This document shows, one piece after another, positions 9,691 to 18,735 of a stretch of DNA of 61,600 bases (within the stretch, counting starts at the first letter, position 1; the number at the start of each line of letters is the position of its first letter). The notes beneath the pieces are model-generated. The model had not been told where the DNA came from and ran no database searches. It saw nothing but the letters and a program-made list of their open reading frames with translations. The stretch is from positions 1,288-62,887 of the forward strand of contig WRIB01000005.1 of the NCBI GenBank assembly GCA_009782955.1, given 5' to 3'. The DNA comes from Treponema sp. Its GTDB lineage: Bacteria > Spirochaetota > Spirochaetia > Treponematales > Breznakiellaceae. The position numbers and the translations under genes are program-made.

Positions 9691-10898
9691 GGGGAGATAA
9701 AACAACATTGCAGTTTACCACTGTTCATTACAAAAAAGACAATTGCATAATCATAGAAGGCGATCAGAATGCAGATTGCTTCTTTATCATTCAGCAGGGG
9801 CAAGTGGGAATTTCCGGAGAAGCGGAAGAAAAAGGCAGGACACTCGGCCCCGGAGACTACTTTGGCGTTATTTCCACCATGTCTTCTCACAGTTATATCG
9901 AGACAGCCCAGGCTCTGACGGATGTTGACCTGATTACGGTTCACCGGGAACAATACGGGGCGTTTATCCAGGAACATACCCAGGCAACCATGAAGATAGT
10001 TACTCAGTTTTCCAAACAGCTCAGACATTTGAACGAGACCTTTGCTGCGATTGCCCTGAAAAAAACCGCTGAGACCGGCCCGGATCAGCTCTTTGAAGCG
10101 GCGGAATATTATCTCCGCCAAAAACAGTATGACAAGGCTGTACACATCTATACCCTGTATCTTAAGCATTGTTCACAGGGAATAAATGCGGATACCGCCA
10201 AAGAACGGATAACAAAGCTAAAAACCAATACAACAATCAAAGAAATGGAATTCAGATCAAACGATATGAGCAGGACATACCCAAAAGGTTCGATGCTTTT
10301 TGTCGAAGGGGAACCGGGGGATGAACTTTTTGTCATTCAGAAAGGGTCTGTAAAGATTACCAAAATTACCAGCGACAACGAGGTGCTTTTGGCAGTGCTG
10401 AAAACCGGGGATATTTTCGGGGAAATGGCTCTCCTGGAAAACAAACCCAGGGCCGCCACCGCAGTCGCCTACGATGAATGTAAAGTACTGGTACTAAACC
10501 GGGCCAATTTTGACCAAATGATTCAAACACAGTCCCAGCTTATAGCCAAAGTTATCGGCCTCCTTGCAGACCGCCTCTGGCTGATCTATAAGCAGTTGGC
10601 TAATACACTCATCGTAAGTCCTCTGGGCCGCATGTACGATTCCCTGCTTATCCAGCTGGAAAAAGACCGCATTCCCCTCGAAAACCAGAACCCCTATACT
10701 TTTAGTTTTGGCTATTGGGAACTGGCCAATATGGCGGGAATTCCCAGGGAGGAAGCCAAACCAATTATGGGCAAGTTTCTGGCAAATAATAAAATTAAGA
10801 TAGTCGATGACAAAATTTATACTGCATCAGTACAGGAAATAGTCAGGCAGACCGAATATTACCGGAGAATGGACAAGATTAGAAAAGTCGATAAATAA
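9678..10898 (+). CDS. Crp-like protein with two cyclic-nucleotide-binding domains
   Basis: Two CNMP domains are visible. The first (about 15-120) has a degenerate phosphate cassette (YFGVISTMSSHSYIETAQA). The second (about 205-290) has a near-canonical one, FGEMALLENKPRAATA, and should bind cAMP or cGMP. Between them is a TPR-like helical pair (about 130-175). The C terminus (about 340-395) resembles the winged helix of Crp regulators (ELANMAGIPREEAKPIMGKF). ATG 9678 lies inside a palindrome and has no good ribosome-binding site. A TTG at 9708, behind GGGGAG with 11-base spacing, would start at LQFTTVHYKK and is a plausible alternative. A cyclase gene follows 44 bases later. Confidence 0.88.
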   Translation: MEQPRGDKTTLQFTTVHYKKDNCIIIEGDQNADCFFIIQQGQVGISGEAEEKGRTLGPGDYFGVISTMSSHSYIETAQALTDVDLITVHREQYGAFIQEHTQATMKIVTQFSKQLRHLNETFAAIALKKTAETGPDQLFEAAEYYLRQKQYDKAVHIYTLYLKHCSQGINADTAKERITKLKTNTTIKEMEFRSNDMSRTYPKGSMLFVEGEPGDELFVIQKGSVKITKITSDNEVLLAVLKTGDIFGEMALLENKPRAATAVAYDECKVLVLNRANFDQMIQTQSQLIAKVIGLLADRLWLIYKQLANTLIVSPLGRMYDSLLIQLEKDRIPLENQNPYTFSFGYWELANMAGIPREEAKPIMGKFLANNKIKIVDDKIYTASVQEIVRQTEYYRRMDKIRKVDK

Positions 10899-10942
10899 CA
10901 TGTGTAAAAAAGCCGACAATCAGACAAGGAAAAAAATTTATC

Positions 10943-13687
10943 GTGAAAAAATCCACATTGTACCTTGTTTTTACGGTATGTACGGCAGTTTTTCTTGTCT
11001 GCGGATTATTCTGCATTTTCAACAGAGACGCTCTTAAAAAAAAACTGTTTCAATCAACCACCTCGTTTATCGGGCCAGCTACGGCCAAATATGAAAAAGA
11101 CGGCAATTTATATGTTATAGACAGCGGATCATTTCGCCTTGTCTGCATGGCGCCTGACGGAAACATTCGCTATACCATTAATATTGATAAATTTAAGGAA
11201 TATTCCCGGTTTGTAGATGGCACCATTGACGAAGCCGGAAATCTTTATGTTTATATAATGGAAGCGGAATATGACGCATATCTGACAAAAAGAGACATAA
11301 TCAGGAAATATGACAACCACGGCCGCTTTGTCAAGGATATTATCAGCATAAACTACGATAATGCGGACAACAATCCGCACCTCTTTAATCAATTTGGTTC
11401 ATTCCGCTGCGAAGACGGCATCCTTAGCTTTTCCAGGATAGAGCGTAACAATGTTACCCTCTACCAGTACGATACATTCCGGGACAATTTGAGGAAATCC
11501 GTATTTTCAGAAGGTGTAGAAGATTATCTGGTTGCCCAGCTTGTCCTTAAAGATATGCGGAATTATGTGTATGTAATGCGCGACGGAGATATTTTTGAAG
11601 TAAAAAACGGCGCCGAAGCGGTACTGCGGGCTTCGTTTATCTGGAGCGAAAAGGACGGCGGCGTTATCCCCTGGTATGTACAGTATGATGCAAACGGAAA
11701 TATAGTATTTTTCGATATGGCATCGAACTCCCTATTCCGTATTGCAGACGACAAAATGCATCACATTGTTCCCCTTGCATGTTTTGAACCGCTAAAAGCA
11801 CGGGGAGAAAAACCGGCTCTTAGAGGATTTGGTTTTTACGGCAATACATTTGCAGGGATTTACGGAGATACGGTTTGGCTATACGACGGCGGATCTTTTA
11901 CCGCTTACGAAGAAGAATTGCGGCTTCCATTTGCCGAAAGATTGCACATAATAACCGTGCAGGTATCCCTGATACTTGGAATTCTCTCCCTCATTGCCGC
12001 ACTATGTTTCCTGTTCATTGGTATCCTGGACCGGTATGTTTCGCTTTTTATAAAGCAAACCGCCGCAATAATGCCATTGTTAATAATAGCGTTTATAATA
12101 CTGTTCTCGGTAACATTCAACATTATGATAAACCGCCTGAACGACGAAGTATTTAATGAAATGCATGCTCTGGCAGTATTGTCTGCGAAATTGATAAACG
12201 GGGACGATATTGACAACCTTAAAACCACAAAGGATTGTCACAGTGATTCATATAAAAATCTGCTAAAGACATTAAAAGAAATTACCGGAAACAATGCCGA
12301 TCACTGGAACAGGGGATATTATGCGGCGCTTTTTAAGGGCAGGCATTTTGAATATGTTGTAGCGATTTCCAGCGAAGAGATCAACCTCTTCCGTCCGGCT
12401 GAGCTGCTTGAAGGGGAAGATTACCACCATTTTATGGACGGCCATCCGATTGGCGGTATCTTTTCTCTGGATGATGGCGAATGGGCATTTGCCGAAGCTC
12501 CGGTGTACAACAGCGCCGGAGAGATAGCCGGCATGTTTGAAGTCGGTCTTGATATGACAGCTTTTGAAATCGGTAATGTAAAACTAAAAAGGGAAGTTGC
12601 ACTGATTGCCGTAGCCGTTTGCATAGTTATTCTGCTGGCGCTTGGCATTATGGTTTCCATTGTAGTAAAACAACTTTCCGCCGTGGCAAGAGTTCTGCAT
12701 TCCATATCCGGCGGGAACCACTCCGAGCGGGTTCGTTACAAAGCGCGTGATGAACTTGGCAGGGTAAGCAGCGGGCTTAACAGTATGGCGGAAGAACTAC
12801 AGAACCAGTTTGACCGTATCAACCGGCTTAATGAATCGACAATTCGTTTTGTGCCGCTGCAATTTATGGAACATTTGGGCGTTTCCGACATAACCAAAAT
12901 GAAACTGGGCGATAATGTACAGCGGGAAGTAAGCGTACTGTTTTTTGACATACGTGCATTTTCCATTAATTCGGAAATGATGACCGCACGGGAGAACTTT
13001 GTATTTATCAATGAAATACTGGGCATCGCCGGCCCCATTATCCGGAAACACAACGGTTTTGTGGATAAATATATCGGCGATGCAGCAATGGCGCTTTTTG
13101 ACAATGGACTGGATTCGGTACGGGCAGGTGTTGCGTTATACCGGAAACTGGTTCTTGACCGGAATACCAGAATAAAAATCGGGGTAGATGGCATAAACAT
13201 AGGAGTTGGAATACATACCGGTTCGGTTATGATGGGTATTGTCGGCGAAAACGAGCGGCTTTCCAGTACGGTAATTTCTGCAAACGTCAATCTGGCTTCC
13301 CGCATGGAAGGACTTTCCAAACAAACCAGGTCAGGAATACTTATTACAAGAGACACAATGAACCAGCTTTCTGGTAATGAATCTGAATTTGCATACCGCT
13401 TTATTGGTATGGTACAGGCCGCCGGGGTAAATGAAGTAATGGGCGTGTTTGATATGCTGGATGCCCTTCCGGCCGGAGAAAGACGATCCCGGCTTCGTAC
13501 CAAAACAATTTTTGAATCGGGTGTACGGAAATACCATACAAAAGATTACGCCGCTGCCGTCCAGCGTTTTGAATGGGTTGTATCAAAAGATCCGCAAGAT
13601 GTCTGCGCCGAACATCATCTTACAGAAGCAAAAAAACATCTTAAAGATCCATCATTGCCAAGCGTGTTTATTTTTGAAAAAAAGTAG
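10943..13687 (+). CDS. Membrane sensor class III adenylate/guanylate cyclase
   Basis: Predicted to make a cyclic nucleotide in response to an envelope signal. Order: TM helix (6-26); periplasmic beta-propeller-like region (about 45-320, with repeats such as DGNLYVIDSG and AGNLYVYIME); two TM helices (about 336-360 and 372-396); a CHASE/Cache-like extracytoplasmic domain (about 397-550); TM (552-574); HAMP (about 575-628); cyclase domain (about 660-800). Metal ligands Asp669 (FFDIRAF) and Asp713 (YIGDA), adenine-type Lys709, and Asn783/Arg787 (VNLASR) are present. The usual second base-selecting Asp is Ala780. The start is GTG with a weak AAGGA upstream. It is the second gene of a co-directional run. 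Confidence 0.9.
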   Translation: MKKSTLYLVFTVCTAVFLVCGLFCIFNRDALKKKLFQSTTSFIGPATAKYEKDGNLYVIDSGSFRLVCMAPDGNIRYTINIDKFKEYSRFVDGTIDEAGNLYVYIMEAEYDAYLTKRDIIRKYDNHGRFVKDIISINYDNADNNPHLFNQFGSFRCEDGILSFSRIERNNVTLYQYDTFRDNLRKSVFSEGVEDYLVAQLVLKDMRNYVYVMRDGDIFEVKNGAEAVLRASFIWSEKDGGVIPWYVQYDANGNIVFFDMASNSLFRIADDKMHHIVPLACFEPLKARGEKPALRGFGFYGNTFAGIYGDTVWLYDGGSFTAYEEELRLPFAERLHIITVQVSLILGILSLIAALCFLFIGILDRYVSLFIKQTAAIMPLLIIAFIILFSVTFNIMINRLNDEVFNEMHALAVLSAKLINGDDIDNLKTTKDCHSDSYKNLLKTLKEITGNNADHWNRGYYAALFKGRHFEYVVAISSEEINLFRPAELLEGEDYHHFMDGHPIGGIFSLDDGEWAFAEAPVYNSAGEIAGMFEVGLDMTAFEIGNVKLKREVALIAVAVCIVILLALGIMVSIVVKQLSAVARVLHSISGGNHSERVRYKARDELGRVSSGLNSMAEELQNQFDRINRLNESTIRFVPLQFMEHLGVSDITKMKLGDNVQREVSVLFFDIRAFSINSEMMTARENFVFINEILGIAGPIIRKHNGFVDKYIGDAAMALFDNGLDSVRAGVALYRKLVLDRNTRIKIGVDGINIGVGIHTGSVMMGIVGENERLSSTVISANVNLASRMEGLSKQTRSGILITRDTMNQLSGNESEFAYRFIGMVQAAGVNEVMGVFDMLDALPAGERRSRLRTKTIFESGVRKYHTKDYAAAVQRFEWVVSKDPQDVCAEHHLTEAKKHLKDPSLPSVFIFEKK

Positions 13688-13702
13688 GAAAGAAAAATAA
13701 AC

Positions 13703-14638
13703 ATGGATATTATCCGCAGCAAAGCACGTGAATTTTTTATTAACGACGGATTTCTTCCTTTTAAAAACAGCAGTTACCCGCTTCTGCAAAAATACAATCA
13801 TTGCAGTCTGCTGCAGGAAAGCAATATTACCATGTTTGTTACATGGCAAGACACGTATCTTGGACTGTATAAAATTATTAACAATTGTCTTTGTAGTGTT
13901 TTTTTTCTTGAAGGACGGGATATTTACTGGACTATTCACAGACCGGAAGAAACATCGTATCCTCTCCAGCCCATTATTGATTCGCTTTGTGTTCTTTGCA
14001 AAAAAGCCGGACTTCCTTCTTTGCAGATTAAAAACATAGACAAGGATTTGGTTGCCGGGTATAAAGCTGTACAGGGCCATGCTCTGCATACAACATACAG
14101 TGTTAGCAACAGTGAATATGCCTATGCCGTAAAAGATTTACTCAATCTTGAAGGTTCCATTAATTATTACAAAAGAAAACGAATTAATAAATTTATATCA
14201 AAACAGGATATTTCCATCCGGCCAATAACAAACAGCAATGTACGGCAGTGTCTGGACATAGAAAAAGAATGGTGCAAAGGCCGCGATTGTTCATACTGCA
14301 GTTCTTTTTACGGCTGTGAAAAAAAGGTACTCGAAGTAATGCTTGAAATTTTTGATGAAAAAGTTCATTGCGGACTGTTTATGTATAATGGTGAAAAACC
14401 GGACGGTTATATTATATGCGAACGAATAAGCAAAAAACTCAGTTTTCTGTACTTTGGGAAATCAAATGTGGAAGGCGGACTTGTTTATCTTATCTATATA
14501 ATGTACAGGGATTATATAAATGATGCTGAATACATGAATCTTAATGAAGATATGGGACACGAAGGACTTCGTAAATTCAAAAGACTGTTAAGTCCTTACG
14601 AATTGTGGCATAAATATACAGTAACCTATGAATTATAG
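13703..14638 (+). CDS. DUF2156 protein, MprF-synthase-like (copy A)
   Basis: Resembles the stand-alone C-terminal synthase domain of MprF (DUF2156, GNAT-like double fold), which in characterised members moves an amino acid from aminoacyl-tRNA to a lipid. Family landmarks are YAYAVKDLLNLEG followed by YYKRKRINKFI (about 137-165), LDIEKEWC, and NLNEDMGHEGLRKFKR near the C terminus. There is no transmembrane flippase domain. A cysteine pattern C-x4-C-x2-C-x5-C (WCKGRDCSYCSSFYGC, about 190-206) is shared with the next gene. It starts 15 bases after the cyclase and ends 12 bases before its paralog. Donor and acceptor substrates are unknown. Confidence 0.78.
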   Translation: MDIIRSKAREFFINDGFLPFKNSSYPLLQKYNHCSLLQESNITMFVTWQDTYLGLYKIINNCLCSVFFLEGRDIYWTIHRPEETSYPLQPIIDSLCVLCKKAGLPSLQIKNIDKDLVAGYKAVQGHALHTTYSVSNSEYAYAVKDLLNLEGSINYYKRKRINKFISKQDISIRPITNSNVRQCLDIEKEWCKGRDCSYCSSFYGCEKKVLEVMLEIFDEKVHCGLFMYNGEKPDGYIICERISKKLSFLYFGKSNVEGGLVYLIYIMYRDYINDAEYMNLNEDMGHEGLRKFKRLLSPYELWHKYTVTYEL

Positions 14639-14650
14639 AAGAATTGTATT

Positions 14651-15589
14651 ATGAACGCGATACAACATAGAGTACATACATATCTTCTTAAAACCGGTTT
14701 TGTTCCGGCGGACAAGGAAAGTCATGCAACATTATGGAATTTTAACGCGGATAATCTGCTATATGAAATGACAGCTTGTCTTACCGTAACATGGTCAGGC
14801 GAACAAAATATACTCTACAGAATAATGGACGGATTCTTGTGTATTGCCAATTTTCACCCCGAGGGGGAATTTTCTTTTTTTTTAAACCGTCCGGCAGCTA
14901 CACACAACCTACAACACATTGTCGATATCCTGTACGATATATCGCTCAAAGCCGGACTAAAAGCCCTTCCTATATGGGACATTGAGGAACGCTTTCTTGA
15001 TGACTATCGGCAATTAAAGGGTTATGCCATGGAATACGGATACAACGATACCATGAGCGAATATGTTTACAAAACTGAAGAGTTACTTGATCTGAAAGGT
15101 GAAACACATTACTATAAACGGAAACGTATTAAAATGTTTCTTGACAAGCCGAATGTATCTGTAGAATCCATAACCAAAGACAACATTAACCTGTGTCTTG
15201 ATATAGAGAAACAATGGTGCAGTTTACAGGATTGCGATCTTTGCGGATCTTTTGCCGGCTGTTCAAAGAAAACACTGGAAATTATGATAGATATTTTTGA
15301 TGATTTTATTTACCATGGTGTTATCGGTTATGTCGACGGAATTCCGGCCGGCTACCTGATTTTTGAAAAAGTAAACAAAGAAATTGCGTATGTTCATTTT
15401 GTAAAAGCTGCCATACCGAATTTCAGTGCATTTTTATATTATATCGCCGTACAGCGTTATCTGCACGACGTAAAAAAAATAAACAACGGCGCTGATTTGG
15501 GAAAAAATGGTTTACGTCTCTTTAAAAAACAATTAGGCGCCCATGAACTAATAAAAAAATACCTCTGTACTTTTACCAAAGAAGGCTGA
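14651..15589 (+). CDS. DUF2156 protein, MprF-synthase-like (copy B)
   Basis: A 312-residue paralog of the previous gene. The two share YYKRKRI, CLDIEKQWC-like and GLRLFKK segments, the same length, and the same cysteine spacing (WCSLQDCDLCGSFAGC). Overall they are clearly divergent, which suggests an old duplication with separate roles or a heterodimer rather than a recent copy. The stop is followed after one base by the ATG of the sensor-MFS gene, implying tight co-expression. As with copy A, transfer of an aminoacyl or acyl group to a lipid or peptide is a family-based inference. Confidence 0.78.
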   Translation: MNAIQHRVHTYLLKTGFVPADKESHATLWNFNADNLLYEMTACLTVTWSGEQNILYRIMDGFLCIANFHPEGEFSFFLNRPAATHNLQHIVDILYDISLKAGLKALPIWDIEERFLDDYRQLKGYAMEYGYNDTMSEYVYKTEELLDLKGETHYYKRKRIKMFLDKPNVSVESITKDNINLCLDIEKQWCSLQDCDLCGSFAGCSKKTLEIMIDIFDDFIYHGVIGYVDGIPAGYLIFEKVNKEIAYVHFVKAAIPNFSAFLYYIAVQRYLHDVKKINNGADLGKNGLRLFKKQLGAHELIKKYLCTFTKEG

Positions 15590-15590
15590 T

Positions 15591-18500
15591 ATGAAAAGAA
15601 TAAAATGGTATGTTTTTTCCGCATTCCTCATGTTTACTGTTATGTTGTATATGAATATTGAATATATAACATACCAGCCATGGCTCGAGGAAGAGCCGCT
15701 GGAATGGATAGCCTATGCAAGCGGTAACGGGGAAGCAACAGCCATTATTGCGGATTCCGCAAGAACCATTATAGTAGTAAATAACGAAGGTGAATTATTG
15801 TATAAATTACAAGCCGGCAATGATACATCGCGTTCATTTGTTTCCGCCGAATTGGTGGAACTGGATGCCAATAACAATCTGTATGTATATGATAAAATTT
15901 TCGGCGGTGCATTTGAAGAAAGTACGGAACGCATATTAAAGTATTCACCAAGCGGAAAATTTCTGGGTGTTATTTATTCTTATTCCTATATTAACGAAGA
16001 CTTTATTATTTCCAAAGGCAAAATAAGCGGTATGGCTTCTATCGGAGATTTACTATATCTGGCAAGGCTTGAGCACGAGGGTTTTTATCTTGACTGTATA
16101 TATACCCTGGAAGAGGACGAAGTACGGACATATGCCTTTGTTAAATATCCCAATGCTTTTCGGGACCTGTCATATTGCAGAATAAATATTAAAAATCAGC
16201 GCATTGTATGGACAACAAAATCCGGAACTATACTCCAGTACAGTTTTTCAGGATGGCTTGTAAACGAAATCATTGCCGATGGCAATACATCTCCTTATAT
16301 GACCGCATCTGATAATGACAACAATTTTATTTATACCGATATTATTAACTGTGAAATCGTTCGTATAGACGGTAATACAGGAGAAAGAACAACATTATTC
16401 CACCGCCCAATGTCAGACGGTATATTTTACTATTACATCAATAATAACAAGGATATAACTTATGCTTCGTACAATGCCGACGATGTACTTTTAATTGACA
16501 ATAATGGTACATGCACAAATATTGATACCTATTCATTTTCAAGATACGACATTATCGGAAGGCGTATAATTTTTTTCATATGTGTTGTTAATATAATTCT
16601 GCTTCTGACAATGCTTGTCTGGAGTATTTTATTTTTGGCAAAACAAAAAACAAGCGGTGTATTTAAACAAATAATACTTGTTGCTTTATGTATTATTTTC
16701 GGCGCCGGAATTTCTTCATTTATTATTTTAAAGGAAATGCAGAAGAAAAATACCGAAAATACATTTAATGAACTGGAAAAAATTTCCAGATTACTTGCTG
16801 CATCCATAGACATAGGTTTTATCAACGGGCTGGAATCTCCCAGGCAATATGACAGCGAAGGGTACATTACATTTGCAGAACATATCAAGACACTTTTTTC
16901 GGAACTGCCATTTGACGGAAAACAGGTGTATCTTATGCTTTGGAGAGAACGCGACGGCGTTGTCTATTCCATGTACGATTTGGAAAATGCGCTGGGTACG
17001 TTTTACCCTTACGATGAATACGAGGACAGCTACATTGAAGAAGTCTTTACTTCGGGAGAATACAATCGCTTTGTCGACCATTTGCCGTCGGGAACATGGG
17101 AATATGTTTTAGGCCCTGTTTTTGACAAGGACGGAAAAACCATTGCTGCCATAGAAATAGGTTATAATGTAAAGGTGGTTGAAGAAGAAAACAAGAATAT
17201 GTTAATTCAGGTAACACTTATCGTTCTTGCAACCACTGTAGCGTTTCTGTTAATAGTTATTGAGTGTCTTTTAATGCTCGATGCATACAAGAAAAACAAC
17301 GATGAACATACCGGAAACAACAAAACAGAATTAAAACCAAATATGCTTAAATGTGTTATTACTCTTTTGATAAATGCCTACAAAGAAAATGCCGTTAAAA
17401 GCAAAGCTTCTGCAATACTGCCCCGGCTTGCAGGTCCGGTTATCAACCATCTTGTAAACACTTATAAATCGAACTTTAGTTCGGTTTTTCATCCGGAATT
17501 GCTCCGGGCCGCGGCCTTTTTTATGTTCTTTTCGGCCAATTTTGCAACAGCCCTTTTGCCAATGTATGCGGCAGGGCTTTACATACCTGTTTTTAACCTT
17601 CCGAGGGAATTTATTGTTACACTTCCGTTTACTGCCAATGTATTTTTTATGATAATTGCCTTATTGGTAATTCCCGGTATTCTTGAAAAAGCAGGGACAA
17701 GAAAAATAAGCCTTGTGTCGGCCATTTTGTTTTTAACCGGAAATATCCTTTGCATTATTGCGGAAAATATTATTCATCTGTCAATAGCATACGGATTAAT
17801 GGGCCTTGCCTGCGGTGTGTTCGGTTTAATATTCAATACAATTATAGGATCCCAAAAAAACCCGGCAGATATGAACAGCGGCTTTGCTCATTATAATGCG
17901 TCCTATCTGGCCGGAGTAAATGTCGGGGTTGTTTTTGGATCAATAATTGCGCAGTTTTTTCCCTACAGAACGGTATTCTGGTTTGCATCCGGTATAGCGC
18001 TGCTGTTTTTAATCATCATTGTATGTTCACTGCGTTCCAGGCAACTTCGTCATTATTATGATATACAATATGTCAAAGAGGAAAGCACAGGGAATTTTAC
18101 ATTTATTAAATTCATGTTCAGACCAGTTGTGCTTTGCATCCTGCTTCTGGCACTTATGCCTTTTGTTGTCTCCGTAAGTTTTATGGAATATTTTATGCCC
18201 ATTTTCGGAACGGAAAACGGTTTGGGAGAAGCCAATATCGGACAATTAATGTTATTAAACGGTTTGTTTGCCATTCTTTTTGGCGCAAGCCTCTGTAAGT
18301 TTTTATCAGCAAAAATACCCATTCTGATCACAATTCTTTTTACGCTCCTGCTGGACGCGGGAGCATTGTATTTATTTTCCCTTAATGTATCAGTAAACAT
18401 GTTGATCGTAACAATTATTCTTCTGGCAATTGTCAACATCTTTGCATCTACCAACATTCAAACCTATTTTACACTTCTGTATCAGGATAGAGGCATTCCT

Positions 18501-18683
18501 TCGGTAAAAGCGCTCAGTGCCTATTCTGTCACAGAAAACTTATCCATGGCCATAGGTCCCATTGTTTTCAGCTATATACTGGCAAATAACATCGGAGAGG
18601 GTATGAAGATACTGTCAGCTGTAATGCTTGGATGTATAATTGTATTCGCGGTTGTTTCAAAGTTGTCAAACATAAAGAGATAA
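15591..18683 (+). CDS. Sensor-MFS transporter fusion
   Basis: A 1030-residue protein combining a sensory front half with a transporter. Order: TM (5-22); periplasmic propeller-like region (about 30-320, with NNNLYVYDK and repeated ID/VD turns); two TM helices (about 323-350 and 359-381); Cache/CHASE-like domain (about 383-535); TM (538-563); cytoplasmic linker; a full MFS domain of about 12 helices (about 638-1030, with GLMGLACGVFGLIFNT and RTVFWFASGIALLFLIII). The sensory half has the same order of parts as the cyclase gene upstream. One base separates it from DUF2156 copy B. It may export or flip the product of the DUF2156 enzymes; that is inference. Confidence 0.83.
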   Translation: MKRIKWYVFSAFLMFTVMLYMNIEYITYQPWLEEEPLEWIAYASGNGEATAIIADSARTIIVVNNEGELLYKLQAGNDTSRSFVSAELVELDANNNLYVYDKIFGGAFEESTERILKYSPSGKFLGVIYSYSYINEDFIISKGKISGMASIGDLLYLARLEHEGFYLDCIYTLEEDEVRTYAFVKYPNAFRDLSYCRINIKNQRIVWTTKSGTILQYSFSGWLVNEIIADGNTSPYMTASDNDNNFIYTDIINCEIVRIDGNTGERTTLFHRPMSDGIFYYYINNNKDITYASYNADDVLLIDNNGTCTNIDTYSFSRYDIIGRRIIFFICVVNIILLLTMLVWSILFLAKQKTSGVFKQIILVALCIIFGAGISSFIILKEMQKKNTENTFNELEKISRLLAASIDIGFINGLESPRQYDSEGYITFAEHIKTLFSELPFDGKQVYLMLWRERDGVVYSMYDLENALGTFYPYDEYEDSYIEEVFTSGEYNRFVDHLPSGTWEYVLGPVFDKDGKTIAAIEIGYNVKVVEEENKNMLIQVTLIVLATTVAFLLIVIECLLMLDAYKKNNDEHTGNNKTELKPNMLKCVITLLINAYKENAVKSKASAILPRLAGPVINHLVNTYKSNFSSVFHPELLRAAAFFMFFSANFATALLPMYAAGLYIPVFNLPREFIVTLPFTANVFFMIIALLVIPGILEKAGTRKISLVSAILFLTGNILCIIAENIIHLSIAYGLMGLACGVFGLIFNTIIGSQKNPADMNSGFAHYNASYLAGVNVGVVFGSIIAQFFPYRTVFWFASGIALLFLIIIVCSLRSRQLRHYYDIQYVKEESTGNFTFIKFMFRPVVLCILLLALMPFVVSVSFMEYFMPIFGTENGLGEANIGQLMLLNGLFAILFGASLCKFLSAKIPILITILFTLLLDAGALYLFSLNVSVNMLIVTIILLAIVNIFASTNIQTYFTLLYQDRGIPSVKALSAYSVTENLSMAIGPIVFSYILANNIGEGMKILSAVMLGCIIVFAVVSKLSNIKR

Positions 18684-18735
18684 TGATACACTTGATTGGA
18701 TAGTGGAATAACAATTCCATCAAAAGGAGTGTATT

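Noticed and set aside
12736-13503. 255-codon open frame opposite the cyclase catalytic domain
   Set aside because: Antisense to a region with intact cyclase motifs; Ser/Pro/Arg-rich composition and no ribosome-binding site.
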